A stretch of DNA of 64,000 nucleotides from Citrobacter amalonaticus (lineage in GTDB: Bacteria; Pseudomonadota; Gammaproteobacteria; Enterobacterales; Enterobacteriaceae), in the NCBI RefSeq assembly GCF_001559075.2, contig NZ_CP014015.2, positions 2,542,001 to 2,606,000 of the forward strand, written 5' to 3'. The position numbers were made by a program, and so were the translations under genes. Below are positions 39,182-49,040 of this stretch, piece after piece (the stretch's first letter is position 1; each line of letters opens with the position of its first letter). Under the pieces are notes generated by a model. It did not search any database, was not told the DNA's origin, and saw only the letters and a list, made by a program, of their open reading frames with translations.

Positions 39182-39205
39182 AGGGCCGCGTTCGCGGCCC
39201 TTTTC
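39182..39205 (+). terminator. Terminator of ygiW
   Basis: Perfect 8-base stem AGGGCCGC/GCGGCCCT with loop GTTC, followed by TTTTCTTT. It lies 9 bases after the ygiW stop and precedes the parC promoter. Confidence 0.92.
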
Positions 39206-39303
39206 TTTGTGACTCAACGCGTCAGATAAGGTAGTATCTGCGGCAATATTGCCTGAAAAGATACCGGGTATCTGGCGGGCTTACAGTTGAGGAATCACGA
39301 TTA

Positions 39304-41562
39304 ATGAGCGATATGGCAGAGCGCCTTGCGCTGCATGAATTCACGGAAAACGCCTATCTGAATTACTCCATGTACGTCATCATGGACAGGGCGTTGCCGT
39401 TTATTGGTGATGGTCTGAAACCCGTTCAGCGCCGCATCGTCTATGCGATGTCAGAGCTGGGGCTGAATGCCAGCGCCAAATTTAAAAAATCCGCCCGTAC
39501 CGTCGGCGACGTGCTGGGTAAATATCACCCGCACGGCGACAGCGCCTGCTATGAGGCCATGGTGCTGATGGCGCAGCCGTTCTCTTACCGTTATCCGCTG
39601 GTTGATGGCCAGGGGAACTGGGGGGCACCGGACGATCCGAAATCCTTCGCGGCGATGCGTTATACCGAATCCCGCCTGTCAAAATACGCCGAACTGCTGC
39701 TGAGCGAGCTCGGTCAGGGAACCGCTGACTGGGTGCCAAACTTCGACGGAACGATGCAGGAGCCGAAAATGCTGCCTGCGCGTCTGCCGAACATCCTGCT
39801 TAACGGCACGACCGGCATCGCGGTCGGCATGGCGACCGATATTCCGCCGCACAACCTGCGTGAAGTGGCAAAAGCCGCGATCACCCTGATTGAGCAACCG
39901 AAAACGACGCTGGACGAGCTGCTGGATATTGTCCACGGCCCGGACTACCCGACCGAAGCGGAAATCATTACCCCGCGCGCCGAAATCCGTAAAATTTATG
40001 AAAACGGGCGCGGCTCCGTGCGCATGCGCGCGGTGTGGAAGAAAGAAGACGGCGCGGTGGTGATTACCGCGCTGCCGCACCAGGTTTCCGGCGCGCGCGT
40101 GCTGGAGCAAATCGCGGCCCAGATGCGCAATAAAAAGCTGCCGATGGTAGACGATTTACGCGATGAGTCAGACCACGAAAACCCGACCCGTCTGGTGGTG
40201 GTGCCTCGTTCCAATCGCGTGGACATGGAACAGGTGATGAACCACCTGTTTGCGACCACCGATCTGGAAAAGAGCTATCGCATTAACCTCAATATGATCG
40301 GTCTTGACGGGCGTCCGGCGGTGAAAAACCTGCTGGAGATCCTCACCGAATGGCTGGCGTTCCGTCGGGATACCGTGCGCCGCCGCCTGAACTATCGCCT
40401 GGAGAAAGTCCTCAAACGCCTGCACATCCTGGAAGGTTTGCTGGTGGCGTTTCTCAATATTGACGAAGTCATTGAGATCATCCGTACGGAAGATGAGCCT
40501 AAACCCGCCCTGATGTCGCGTTTTGGTATTACTGAAACGCAGGCCGAAGCGATCCTCGAACTGAAATTGCGTCATCTCGCCAAACTGGAAGAGATGAAGA
40601 TTCGCGGTGAACAGGATGAACTGGCGAAAGAGCGCGATCAGTTGCAGGCGATCCTCGCGTCTGAACGCAAAATGAATACCCTGCTGAAGAAAGAGCTGCA
40701 GGCCGACGCCGACGCCTATGGCGACGATCGTCGTTCGCCGCTGCGCGAGCGCGAAGAAGCGAAAGCGATGAGCGAACACGACATGCTGCCGTCTGAGCCG
40801 GTGACGATCGTGTTGTCGCAGATGGGCTGGGTGCGTAGCGCCAAAGGTCATGACATCGACGCACAGGGACTGAACTACAAAGCGGGTGACAGCTTTAAAT
40901 CCGCCGTGAAAGGGAAGAGTAACCAGCCGGTGGTGTTTATCGATACCACCGGACGCAGTTACGCCATTGATCCGATCACGCTGCCGTCGGCGCGCGGTCA
41001 GGGCGAACCGTTGACCGGCAAACTGACGCTGCCGCCAGGCGCGACCGTTGAGCATATGCTGATGGAAGGCGATGAGCAGAAACTGCTGATGGCATCCGAT
41101 GCGGGTTACGGTTTCGTCTGTACGTTCAACGATCTGGTGGCGCGCAACCGTGCCGGTAAGACGCTCATTACGCTGCCGGAAAACGCCCGCGTGATGCCGC
41201 CGGTGGTGATTGAAGATGAAACGGACATGCTGCTGGCGATAACAACGGCCGGACGTATGCTGATGTTCCCGGTCAGCGATCTGCCGCAGTTGTCGAAAGG
41301 CAAAGGGAATAAGATCATCAACATTCCGTCCGCCGAAGCCGCGCGTGGTGACGATGCGCTGGCGCTGCTTTACGTTCTGCCGCCGCAAAGTACGCTGACT
41401 ATTCATGTCGGGAAACGCAAAATTAAGCTGCGTCCTGAGGAATTGCAGAAAGTGACCGGCGAGCGCGGCCGTCGCGGGACGTTGATGCGTGGTTTGCAAC
41501 GCATCGATCGCATCGACATTGATTCGCCGCGTCGTGCCAGCAGTGGCGACAGCGAAGAGTAA
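39304..41562 (+). CDS. parC: DNA topoisomerase IV subunit A ParC
   Basis: DNA-cleaving subunit of topoisomerase IV, 752 residues. N-terminal winged-helix/cleavage domain with catalytic Tyr120 (AAMRYTES) and quinolone-resistance region [10 protein letters not shown]. The key positions are Ser80 and Glu84, the residues found in quinolone-susceptible E. coli. The C-terminal beta-pinwheel begins around residue 490. Unlike K-12, there is no ygiSTUV block between ygiW and parC; they are adjacent here in reversed orientation relative to K-12 numbering. Confidence 0.98.
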   Translation: MSDMAERLALHEFTENAYLNYSMYVIMDRALPFIGDGLKPVQRRIVYAMSELGLNASAKFKKSARTVGDVLGKYHPHGDSACYEAMVLMAQPFSYRYPLVDGQGNWGAPDDPKSFAAMRYTESRLSKYAELLLSELGQGTADWVPNFDGTMQEPKMLPARLPNILLNGTTGIAVGMATDIPPHNLREVAKAAITLIEQPKTTLDELLDIVHGPDYPTEAEIITPRAEIRKIYENGRGSVRMRAVWKKEDGAVVITALPHQVSGARVLEQIAAQMRNKKLPMVDDLRDESDHENPTRLVVVPRSNRVDMEQVMNHLFATTDLEKSYRINLNMIGLDGRPAVKNLLEILTEWLAFRRDTVRRRLNYRLEKVLKRLHILEGLLVAFLNIDEVIEIIRTEDEPKPALMSRFGITETQAEAILELKLRHLAKLEEMKIRGEQDELAKERDQLQAILASERKMNTLLKKELQADADAYGDDRRSPLREREEAKAMSEHDMLPSEPVTIVLSQMGWVRSAKGHDIDAQGLNYKAGDSFKSAVKGKSNQPVVFIDTTGRSYAIDPITLPSARGQGEPLTGKLTLPPGATVEHMLMEGDEQKLLMASDAGYGFVCTFNDLVARNRAGKTLITLPENARVMPPVVIEDETDMLLAITTAGRMLMFPVSDLPQLSKGKGNKIINIPSAEAARGDDALALLYVLPPQSTLTIHVGKRKIKLRPEELQKVTGERGRRGTLMRGLQRIDRIDIDSPRRASSGDSEE

Positions 41563-41589
41563 AACGTGGTTAAACGCCTGAAGGCATGA

Positions 41590-41700
41590 GTAGCCTGATA
41601 AGAGGCAACGCGGCGCCATCAGGCAACACTATCGTGCCGGATGGCGGCGTTAATACCCTATCCGGCCTGCGGTTTTAACGATACCGCCAGGCCGGATGAC
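41590..41700. repeat. BIME cluster between parC and plsC
   Basis: At least three REP-type units in about 110 bases: TAGCCTGATAAGAGGC...GCCATCAGGCA (41592-41625), GTGCCGGATGGCGGCG...TATCCGGCCTGC (41634-41671) and a partial third CGCCAGGCCGGATGAC (41685-41699). The parC stop is 28 bases before the cluster. Confidence 0.88.
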
Positions 41701-41838
41701 AGTAAAATTTCCCGTAAAACCGTTGTTTATTCGTGAGTCGCGATTAACAATACAGTTTCCAGAGAGCCACATTAACAATACCCTAACCTGATAGCAGGTG
41801 ACGTAGAATCCCGGGCTCTTAGGCCTTCAGAGGTTGTT

Positions 41839-42576
41839 ATGCTATTTATTTTTCGACTTATTATTACCGTTATCTATTCCATTCTGGTTTGTGTTTTCGG
41901 TTCTCTTTACTGCCTGCTCAGCCCGCGTAACCCAAAACACGTCGCGACCTTCGGGCACATGTTTGGTCGCCTGGCGCCGCTGTTCGGCCTGAAGGTAGAG
42001 TGCCGTAAACCCGCAGATGCGGAAAGCTATGGCAACGCTATCTATATCGCTAACCATCAGAATAACTACGATATGGTGACCGCTGCGAATATCGTGCAGC
42101 CGCCCACCGTGACCGTCGGGAAGAAAAGCCTGCTGTGGATCCCGTTTTTTGGTCAGCTTTACTGGCTGACAGGAAACCTGCTGATCGACCGTAATAACCG
42201 CGCAAAAGCGCACGGCACGATTGCCGAAGTGGTGAATCATTTTAAAAAGCGTCGTATCTCCATCTGGATGTTCCCGGAAGGCACCCGCAGCCGGGGTCGT
42301 GGCCTGCTGCCGTTTAAAACCGGAGCGTTTCATGCCGCGATTGCGGCTGGTGTCCCGATTATTCCGGTGTGCGTTTCCAATACCTCGAATAAAATTAACC
42401 TGAATCGCCTGAAAAATGGTCTGGTGATCGTGGAAATGCTGCCGCCGGTGGATATCAGTCAGTATGGTAAAGATCAGGTTCGTGAACTGGCCGCGCACTG
42501 CCGCTCGTTGATGGAACAAAAGATTGCTGAACTCGATAAAGAAGTCGCCGAGCGCGAAGCCGCCGGGAAAGTGTGA
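41839..42576 (+). CDS. plsC: 1-acyl-sn-glycerol-3-phosphate acyltransferase PlsC
   Basis: Inner-membrane enzyme that acylates lysophosphatidic acid to phosphatidic acid. 245 residues. N-terminal membrane segment, then the acyltransferase motif NHQNNYD (H-x4-D, catalytic His73 and Asp78), and the glycerol-phosphate motif FPEGTRSRGRG (about residues 145-155), followed by VPIIPVCVS. Length equals E. coli PlsC. Followed by ftsP after 123 bases. Confidence 0.97.
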   Translation: MLFIFRLIITVIYSILVCVFGSLYCLLSPRNPKHVATFGHMFGRLAPLFGLKVECRKPADAESYGNAIYIANHQNNYDMVTAANIVQPPTVTVGKKSLLWIPFFGQLYWLTGNLLIDRNNRAKAHGTIAEVVNHFKKRRISIWMFPEGTRSRGRGLLPFKTGAFHAAIAAGVPIIPVCVSNTSNKINLNRLKNGLVIVEMLPPVDISQYGKDQVRELAAHCRSLMEQKIAELDKEVAEREAAGKV

Positions 42577-42699
42577 TTCAGCGATAAACGCTTACTCATT
42601 CACGCTGCGAGCATAACGTTACGCAGCCTGGAGTATGACGAGTTTTTTGCAGGAAACGAATTCCTGCCCGTAATTTAGCCAGTTTTACATGGAGCTTAT

Positions 42700-44112
42700 A
42701 TGTCATTCAGTCGGCGTCAGTTCATTCAGGCATCGGGGATCGCACTGTGTGCCGGTGCTGTTCCGCTGAGGGCCAATGCTGCCGGTCAGCAACAGCCGCT
42801 GCCCGTTCCGCCGCTACTGGAGTCCCGCCGGGGCCAGCCGTTGTTTATGACGCTGCAGCGTTCGCACTGGTCCTTTACCCAGGGCACGCGTGCGCCGGTC
42901 TGGGGGGTTAACGGGCGTTACCTCGGGCCGACGATCCGCGTCTGGAAAGGGGATGATGTTAAGCTGATCTACAGTAACCGTCTGGCGGAAAACGTCTCGA
43001 TGACTATCGCCGGTTTACAGGTTCCGGGTCCGCTGATGGGCGGTCCGGCGCGCATGATGTCGCCAAACGCGGACTGGGCGCCGGTGTTGCCCATCCGCCA
43101 GAACGCCGCCACGCTGTGGTATCACGCTAATACGCCGAACCGTACCGCGCAGCAGGTTTATAACGGCCTGGCCGGGATGTGGTTGGTTGAAGATGAAGTC
43201 AGTAAATCGCTGCCGATCCCCAACCATTACGGCGTCGATGACTTCCCGATTATTATTCAGGACAAGCGGCTGGATAACTTCGGCACGCCGGAGTACAGCG
43301 AGCCCGGCAGCGGAGGCTTTGTCGGCGATACGCTGTTGGTCAACGGGGTGCAAAGTCCTTACGTGGAAGTGTCCCGCGGTTGGGTGCGCCTGCGCCTGCT
43401 GAACGCCTCTAACTCCCGTCGTTATCAGTTGCAGATGAGTGACGGTCGCGCGCTGCATGTTATCTCCGGCGACCAGGGCTTTTTGCCTGCGCCGGTGTCG
43501 GTAAAACAGTTGTCGCTGGCGCCCGGTGAGCGCCGCGAAATTCTGGTTGATATGACCAATGGCGATGAAGTGTCGATTACCTGCGGCGAGGCGGCGAGCA
43601 TTGTCGACCGAATCCGGGGGTTCTTCGAACCGTCGAGCATTCTGGTGTCCACGCTGGTGTTAACGTTGCGCCCAACCGGTCTTTTGCCGCTGGTGACCGA
43701 CAGCTTGCCGATGCGTCTGCTGCCGACCGAGATCATGAGCGGGACGCCAATTCGCAGTCGTGATATCAGTCTGGGCGACGATCCGGGTATCAACGGCCAG
43801 TTATGGGACGTCAACCGCATTGATATCACCGCGCAGCAGGGCTCCTGGGAGCGCTGGACGGTGCGGGCCGATATGCCGCAGTCGTTCCATATCGAAGGGG
43901 TGTCGTTCCTTGTGCGTAACGTCAACGGTGCGATGCCGTTCCCGGAAGATCGTGGCTGGAAAGATACCGTCTGGGTGGATGGGCAGGTAGAGCTGCTGGT
44001 TTACTACGGACAGCCGTCCTGGGCGCATTTCCCGTTCTACTTCCACAGCCAGACGCTGGAAATGGCGGACCGTGGTTCTATTGGGCAGATTCTGGTGAAT
44101 CCGGCGGCATAA
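42700..44112 (+). CDS. ftsP: Cell division protein FtsP (SufI)
   Basis: Tat-exported periplasmic protein that stabilises the divisome under stress. 470 residues. N-terminal twin-arginine signal SRRQFIQASGIALCAGAVP with cleavage near ANA (residue 27). Three cupredoxin domains as in multicopper oxidases; the copper-binding histidine clusters are missing (for example PFYFHSQTLE where oxidases have an HCH cluster), so it is a non-enzymatic member. A classic Tat substrate in E. coli. Confidence 0.96.
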   Translation: MSFSRRQFIQASGIALCAGAVPLRANAAGQQQPLPVPPLLESRRGQPLFMTLQRSHWSFTQGTRAPVWGVNGRYLGPTIRVWKGDDVKLIYSNRLAENVSMTIAGLQVPGPLMGGPARMMSPNADWAPVLPIRQNAATLWYHANTPNRTAQQVYNGLAGMWLVEDEVSKSLPIPNHYGVDDFPIIIQDKRLDNFGTPEYSEPGSGGFVGDTLLVNGVQSPYVEVSRGWVRLRLLNASNSRRYQLQMSDGRALHVISGDQGFLPAPVSVKQLSLAPGERREILVDMTNGDEVSITCGEAASIVDRIRGFFEPSSILVSTLVLTLRPTGLLPLVTDSLPMRLLPTEIMSGTPIRSRDISLGDDPGINGQLWDVNRIDITAQQGSWERWTVRADMPQSFHIEGVSFLVRNVNGAMPFPEDRGWKDTVWVDGQVELLVYYGQPSWAHFPFYFHSQTLEMADRGSIGQILVNPAA

Positions 44113-44119
44113 TCCTCCT

Positions 44120-44143
44120 CTCTCTCGCTGACAGGCGAGAGAG
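44120..44143 (+). terminator. Hairpin after ftsP
   Basis: Perfect 9-base stem CTCTCTCGC/GCGAGAGAG with a 6-base loop, 7 bases after the ftsP stop; the downstream sequence ATTATCCTTCG is only weakly T-rich. Confidence 0.65.
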
Positions 44144-44221
44144 ATTATCCTTCGATTTCTCTTTCGTTCCGGCATATAATCGCCGGCCTTTGATTATTTT
44201 TTTACCATTTTTGGAAGCATT

Positions 44222-46393
44222 ATGAGCGCAATATCCCTGATCCAGCCAGACAGAGATCTCTTCTCCTGGCCTCAGTACTGGGCGGCCTGTTTTGGCCCTG
44301 CTCCTTTTTTGCCGATGTCACGCGACGAAATGGATCAACTTGGCTGGGATAGCTGCGACATTATTCTGGTAACCGGCGACGCTTATGTCGATCACCCGAG
44401 TTTCGGTATGGCGATTTGTGGCCGTATGCTGGAGGCACAGGGCTTCCGTGTCGGCATCATTGCGCAGCCGGACTGGAACAGCAAAGACGACTTTATGCGT
44501 CTGGGCAAACCGAACCTGTTCTTCGGCGTCACTGCCGGCAACATGGACTCGATGATCAACCGCTACACCGCCGATCGCCGCCTGCGCCATGATGATGCCT
44601 ATACCCCGGATAACGTGGCGGGCAAGCGTCCGGACCGCGCCACGCTGGTCTATACCCAGCGCTGTAAAGAGGCGTGGAAAGATGTGCCGGTGATCCTCGG
44701 CGGTATTGAAGCAAGCCTGCGTCGTACCGCACATTACGATTACTGGTCTGATACCGTGCGCCGTTCCGTGCTGGTGGATTCCAAAGCCGACATGCTGATG
44801 TTTGGCAACGGTGAGCGTCCGCTGGTGGAAGTGGCACACCGTCTGGCGATGGGAGAAACCATCGACCAGATCCGCGATGTGCGTAACACGGCGATTATGG
44901 TGAAAGAAGCGCTGCCTGGCTGGAGCGGCGTTGATTCTACGCGTCTGGATACACCGGGGAAAATCGACCCGATCCCGCATCCGTATGGCGAAGATTTGCC
45001 GTGTGCCGACAACAAACCGGTCGCGCCGAAAAAGCAGGAAGCAAAAGCCATTACCGTGCAGCCCGCGCGTCCGAAACCGTGGGAAAAAACCTACGTTCTG
45101 CTGCCGTCCTTTGAAAAAGTGAAGGGCGATAAAGTGCTGTATGCGCACGCTTCGCGGATCCTGCACCATGAAACTAACCCAGGCTGCGCACGCGCGCTGA
45201 TGCAAAAACATGGCGATCGCTACATCTGGATCAACCCGCCGGCGATCCCGCTGTCAACGGAAGAGATGGACAGCGTTTTTGCCCTGCCGTATAAGCGTGT
45301 GCCGCATCCGGCGTACGGCAACAGCCGTATCCCCGCCTATGAGATGATCCGCTTCTCGATCAACATCATGCGCGGCTGCTTCGGTGGCTGCTCGTTCTGT
45401 TCGATCACCGAACACGAAGGGCGCATTATTCAGAGCCGTTCAGAAGATTCAATCATCAATGAGATCGAAGCGATCCGCGATACCGTACCGGGCTTTACCG
45501 GCGTGATTTCCGATCTCGGCGGTCCGACGGCCAACATGTATATGCTGCGCTGCAAATCGCCGCGCGCAGAACAGACCTGTCGTCGCCTGTCGTGTGTTTA
45601 TCCGGATATCTGTCCGCATATGGATACCAACCATGAGCCGACGATCAACCTCTATCGCCGTGCGCGCGATCTAAAAGGCATCAAGAAGATCCTGATCGCC
45701 TCCGGCGTGCGTTACGACATCGCAGTGGAAGATCCGCGCTATATCAAAGAGCTGGCGAGCCACCACGTCGGCGGTTACCTGAAGATTGCGCCGGAACATA
45801 CCGAAGAAGGGCCGCTGTCGAAGATGATGAAGCCGGGTATGGGCAGCTATGACCGCTTCAAAGAACTGTTCGATCTCTACTCGAAACAGGCCGGGAAAGA
45901 GCAGTATCTGATCCCGTACTTCATCTCCGCGCATCCGGGAACGCGTGACGAGGATATGGTGAATCTGGCGCTGTGGTTGAAGAAACATCGCTTCCGTCTT
46001 GATCAGGTGCAGAACTTCTATCCGTCGCCGCTGGCCAACTCGACCACCATGTATTACACCGGCAAAAACCCGCTGGGTAAGATTGGCTATAAGAGTGAAG
46101 ATGTGGTGGTGCCGAAGGGGGATAAGCAGCGTCGTCTACATAAAGCGCTGCTGCGTTACCACGATCCGGCGAACTGGCCGATGATCCGTCAGGCGCTGGA
46201 AGAGATGGGTAAAAAGCATCTGATAGGCGGACGCCGCGAGTGCCTGGTACCGGCGCCGACGCTGGAAGAGATGCGTGAAGCACGTCGTCAGAATCGTCAT
46301 ACCCGACCGGCGCTGACCAAGCACACGCCGGTAGCGCATCAACGTCAGACGCCTGCCGGCAACAAAAAGCGTACCAAAGTCGCCGGGCGATAA
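44222..46393 (+). CDS. ygiQ: Radical SAM protein YgiQ
   Basis: 723-residue cytosolic radical SAM enzyme of the YgiQ (UPF0313) family; substrate not established. The N-terminal region (about 1-200) resembles a B12-binding-like fold with [16 protein letters not shown]. Iron-sulfur motif CFGGCSFC at Cys386, Cys390 and Cys393 (C-x3-C-x2-C). A C-terminal extension rich in Lys, Arg, His and Gln ([17 protein letters not shown]) looks disordered and may bind nucleic acid. Its own promoter region lies in 44144-44221; terminator directly downstream. Confidence 0.94.
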   Translation: MSAISLIQPDRDLFSWPQYWAACFGPAPFLPMSRDEMDQLGWDSCDIILVTGDAYVDHPSFGMAICGRMLEAQGFRVGIIAQPDWNSKDDFMRLGKPNLFFGVTAGNMDSMINRYTADRRLRHDDAYTPDNVAGKRPDRATLVYTQRCKEAWKDVPVILGGIEASLRRTAHYDYWSDTVRRSVLVDSKADMLMFGNGERPLVEVAHRLAMGETIDQIRDVRNTAIMVKEALPGWSGVDSTRLDTPGKIDPIPHPYGEDLPCADNKPVAPKKQEAKAITVQPARPKPWEKTYVLLPSFEKVKGDKVLYAHASRILHHETNPGCARALMQKHGDRYIWINPPAIPLSTEEMDSVFALPYKRVPHPAYGNSRIPAYEMIRFSINIMRGCFGGCSFCSITEHEGRIIQSRSEDSIINEIEAIRDTVPGFTGVISDLGGPTANMYMLRCKSPRAEQTCRRLSCVYPDICPHMDTNHEPTINLYRRARDLKGIKKILIASGVRYDIAVEDPRYIKELASHHVGGYLKIAPEHTEEGPLSKMMKPGMGSYDRFKELFDLYSKQAGKEQYLIPYFISAHPGTRDEDMVNLALWLKKHRFRLDQVQNFYPSPLANSTTMYYTGKNPLGKIGYKSEDVVVPKGDKQRRLHKALLRYHDPANWPMIRQALEEMGKKHLIGGRRECLVPAPTLEEMREARRQNRHTRPALTKHTPVAHQRQTPAGNKKRTKVAGR

Positions 46394-46436
46394 ATCAACG
46401 TTCCCGGAATACCGGGCGGATGTGATGGTAAACATG

Positions 46437-46461
46437 AGGGCTGCACTGGCAGCCCTTTTTT
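46437..46461 (+). terminator. Terminator of ygiQ
   Basis: Perfect 8-base stem AGGGCTGC/GCAGCCCT with loop ACTG and a six-T tail (46456-46461). It is convergent with the end of the next gene. Confidence 0.93.
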
Positions 46462-46466
46462 ATTTG

Positions 46467-47921
46467 TTAATACAGACCTAACACCTTCCACCACGCGAGG
46501 CCGACGGTCAAAAAGACCGCCTGATTAAACAGGCTGATGACAAAACCTGTTCGCCACCAGACGCCCGTGGGGACGTATCCCGCGCCAAATAAAATGGGGC
46601 CGCGTGCGTGGGTGTACTGCGTCAAAGAGCAATACAGACTGCTGGTGAAGGCCAGCATCAGCGCCATCGGTGCCGCAGGAATATTCAGGTGCAGCCCCAC
46701 ACCGAGAAAAACGGCATATAGTGCGGCGATCTGCGCGTTACCGCTGGCAAAGAAGTAATGGGTATAGAAATACGCTGCGTTCAGTAGCAACAACACGATA
46801 ACCCAACTGGTGCCGTGCATGGCGCTGCCAATACTGTCGCCAATCAGATTGCCAAACCAGGTGGTGAAGCCCAGTTTTTTCAACTGATTCGCCATCATCA
46901 ACAGTGCGGCAAACCAGATGAGCGTGTCCCACGCGCCTTTTTCGCTTTTAACATCTTCCCAGCTCAGTACGCCGCTAAGCAGCAGGATGGAAAGGCCCAC
47001 GAACGACGCTGTTGTCGCATCGACGCCCAGCACATCGCCAAAAATCCACAAGACCAGCAATACACCGACGGTACCCAGCATCAGCCATTCGCCACGTGAC
47101 ATATGTCCCATTTGCGCCAGTTCGTTACGCGCCAGCGCTGGGGCATCGGGCGTATGTTTAATTTCCGGGCGAGTCAACCAATAAACCAGCAGCGGTACGA
47201 TCAGCAGTGACACCAGACAGGGCAGTAGCGCCGCCATAAACCAACTTCCCCAGGTCAGCGTCACGCCAGCGTTCGCAGCCAGTTTTACCGCCAGCAGGTT
47301 CCCGGTATAGCCAGTCATAAACAGGGCGGCAGTCACATCATTGACGTTACCGATACAAGTGATCAGGAACGTCCCGATTTTACTGCGTGACTCATCTTCC
47401 GGGCGTGAATCGAAGCTGCGCGCCAGCGAATCGGCAATAGGATAAATAACGCCGCCACAGCGTGCGGTATTGCTGGGCATGGCTGGCGAGAGAATCAGGT
47501 CGGCAAAGGCCAGACCATATGCCAGCCCCAGCGTTCTTTTTCCTAGCAGACGAATCATCTGTAAGGCAATCCGTCGCCCCAGCCCGGTTTTAATAAAACC
47601 ACGGGCGATCATAAAGGCGACGACGATAAGCCAGATCAGCGAGCTGTTTAATTCACTCAGAGCTGTTGAGATAGCCCCACTGGCCGTTTTATCCCCTGCG
47701 GCATAAGCGAGGGCAAAAACCGTAATCCCGATAATGCCTACCGCGCCGATAGGCAAGACTTTCGCGACAATCGAAGCAATGGTAGCAACGAAGATAATAG
47801 CCGAATGCCAGGCTGGTGTACTTAACCCAGTGGGTGGGGTCAGTTGCCAGAGTATGACGGCAATGAGAAGAATTAGAATTAATGGGAGCCATTTGACGCT
47901 CTGAGGATTGTTTTCCGCCAC
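46467..47921 (-). CDS. DASS-family anion/dicarboxylate transporter (second copy type)
   Basis: 484-residue inner-membrane protein of the divalent anion:sodium symporter family, with about 12 hydrophobic segments. The two family signatures are recognisable: LSPAMPSNTARCGGVIYPI in the first half (equivalent to the SNT motif) and SLTQYTHARGPILFGAGYVP in the second. It is only distantly related to ttdT in this window (TPSNSARG and TPYATGPSPI there), so it is not a recent duplicate. Substrate unknown; citrate, tartrate, succinate or another di- or tricarboxylate are possible. It occupies the place of yqhG/yqhH in K-12. Confidence 0.88.
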   Translation of the reverse strand: MAENNPQSVKWLPLILILLIAVILWQLTPPTGLSTPAWHSAIIFVATIASIVAKVLPIGAVGIIGITVFALAYAAGDKTASGAISTALSELNSSLIWLIVVAFMIARGFIKTGLGRRIALQMIRLLGKRTLGLAYGLAFADLILSPAMPSNTARCGGVIYPIADSLARSFDSRPEDESRSKIGTFLITCIGNVNDVTAALFMTGYTGNLLAVKLAANAGVTLTWGSWFMAALLPCLVSLLIVPLLVYWLTRPEIKHTPDAPALARNELAQMGHMSRGEWLMLGTVGVLLVLWIFGDVLGVDATTASFVGLSILLLSGVLSWEDVKSEKGAWDTLIWFAALLMMANQLKKLGFTTWFGNLIGDSIGSAMHGTSWVIVLLLLNAAYFYTHYFFASGNAQIAALYAVFLGVGLHLNIPAAPMALMLAFTSSLYCSLTQYTHARGPILFGAGYVPTGVWWRTGFVISLFNQAVFLTVGLAWWKVLGLY

Positions 47922-47966
47922 GGTTTTGACACCTATAAATATTTAATATGGATTGTTTATATTTAT

Positions 47967-47994
47967 AATAACCATTGATAATTAAAGGGTTATT
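47967..47994. promoter_or_regulatory. Inverted repeat upstream of the DASS transporter gene
   Basis: AATAACC at 47967-47973 and its exact complement GGTTATT at 47988-47994, separated by 14 bases, 46 bases upstream of the transporter start in an AT-rich region. It could be an operator; the regulator is unknown. Confidence 0.4.
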
Positions 47995-48070
47995 TGGAAG
48001 GTATGCTGCACTGAGATGCGCGGAAAATACACCGAAAACCTGGCGTTAATTGTTTCTCAATATGTCAACG

Positions 48071-48094
48071 AAAAAGCCCGGCATAGAGCCGGGC
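48071..48094 (-). terminator. Terminator of the yqhD-dkgA transcript
   Basis: Minus-strand reading: stem GCCCGGC/GCCGGGC with a short CTCTAT loop, followed by five T. It lies 15 bases after the dkgA stop. Confidence 0.9.
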
Positions 48095-48108
48095 CTGAAA
48101 GAAGGGAA

Positions 48109-48936
48109 TTAGCCACCGAACTGATCCGGGTCGGGGCCCAGGCGTTTGCCCTGATCGAGCTTCGCAATCTCACCGAGTTCGTCTTTGTCGAGACGGAAAT
48201 CCCAGACGTCGAAGTTCTCAGCGATACGCGATGGCGTGACGGATTTCGGGATCACCACCAGACCGTTATCCAGATGCCAGCGAATGACAATCTGTGCCGG
48301 GGTCTTACCGTACTTATCTGCCAGGTCACGAATGATTTTTTGATCGAAAACGCCTTCGCCGCCCTGTGCCAGCGGGCTCCAGGATTCCGTCTGGATTTTA
48401 TGCGTCGCATTCCACGCATGTAGCTGGCGCTGTTGCATCAGCGGATGCAGTTCGATCTGGTTAATCACCGGCGTAACGCCCGTTTCGTCAATCAGACGCT
48501 GGAGGTGGTTAACCTGGAAATTACACACACCGATGCTCTTAATCAGCCCCTCTTTTTGCAGCTCGATCATGCCTTGCCAGGCGGAAACATAGTGATCGAT
48601 TGCCGGAACCGGCCAATGCATCAGATACAGGTCGAGATAATCCAACTGGAGTTTTTCCAGACTCTCCATCAACGCGTCGCGGGGGCGTTTCTGATCGTCA
48701 TTCCACAGCTTGGTGGTAATGAACAACTCATCGCGGGGGAGACCTGCGCTGGCTAACGCTTTGCCGACGCCGTCTTCATTTTTGTATGCGGCGGCGGTAT
48801 CTATGGACCGATAGCCGACTTCCAGTGCTTTATGAATGGCGGAGACGACCTCGTCGTTACCGGCTTTCCATACGCCTAACCCCAGTTGGGGCATTACGTT
48901 GCCATCCTGAAGCTTAATTACGGTTTGGTTTGCCAT
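48109..48936 (-). CDS. dkgA: 2,5-diketo-D-gluconate / methylglyoxal reductase DkgA (YqhE)
   Basis: NADPH-dependent aldo-keto reductase, 275 residues, active on methylglyoxal, furfural and 2,5-diketogluconate in E. coli. The AKR catalytic tetrad is visible: Asp46, Tyr51, Lys76 and His107 (SIDTAAAYKNE, TTKLW, LMHWPVP). Good ribosome site GAAGGAGG. Downstream of yqhD across a 104-base gap containing a long hairpin; both are probably induced together by YqhC on aldehyde stress. Confidence 0.96.
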   Translation of the reverse strand: MANQTVIKLQDGNVMPQLGLGVWKAGNDEVVSAIHKALEVGYRSIDTAAAYKNEDGVGKALASAGLPRDELFITTKLWNDDQKRPRDALMESLEKLQLDYLDLYLMHWPVPAIDHYVSAWQGMIELQKEGLIKSIGVCNFQVNHLQRLIDETGVTPVINQIELHPLMQQRQLHAWNATHKIQTESWSPLAQGGEGVFDQKIIRDLADKYGKTPAQIVIRWHLDNGLVVIPKSVTPSRIAENFDVWDFRLDKDELGEIAKLDQGKRLGPDPDQFGG

Positions 48937-48955
48937 TTTTCCTCCTTCATGTGCT

Positions 48956-48982
48956 CATCACCGGAGGGGGACTCCGGTGATG
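48956..48982. repeat. Long perfect hairpin between yqhD and dkgA
   Basis: Perfect 11-base stem CATCACCGGAG/CTCCGGTGATG with a 5-base G-rich loop. No T-run follows on the minus strand, so it is not a typical terminator. It may stabilise the upstream yqhD mRNA end or act as a processing or attenuation element. Confidence 0.75.
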
Positions 48983-49040
48983 TAAGGTGACTTAAGTCTG
49001 GACGAAATGCCCAAAAACGAAAGTCAGAGGTGAAAAAAGC

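Noticed and set aside
40168..41619. Long open frame (483 codons) antisense to parC
   Set aside because: It is fully inside parC on the opposite strand, in the register produced by GC-rich third positions; the sequence is Arg/His/Gln-rich and resembles no family.
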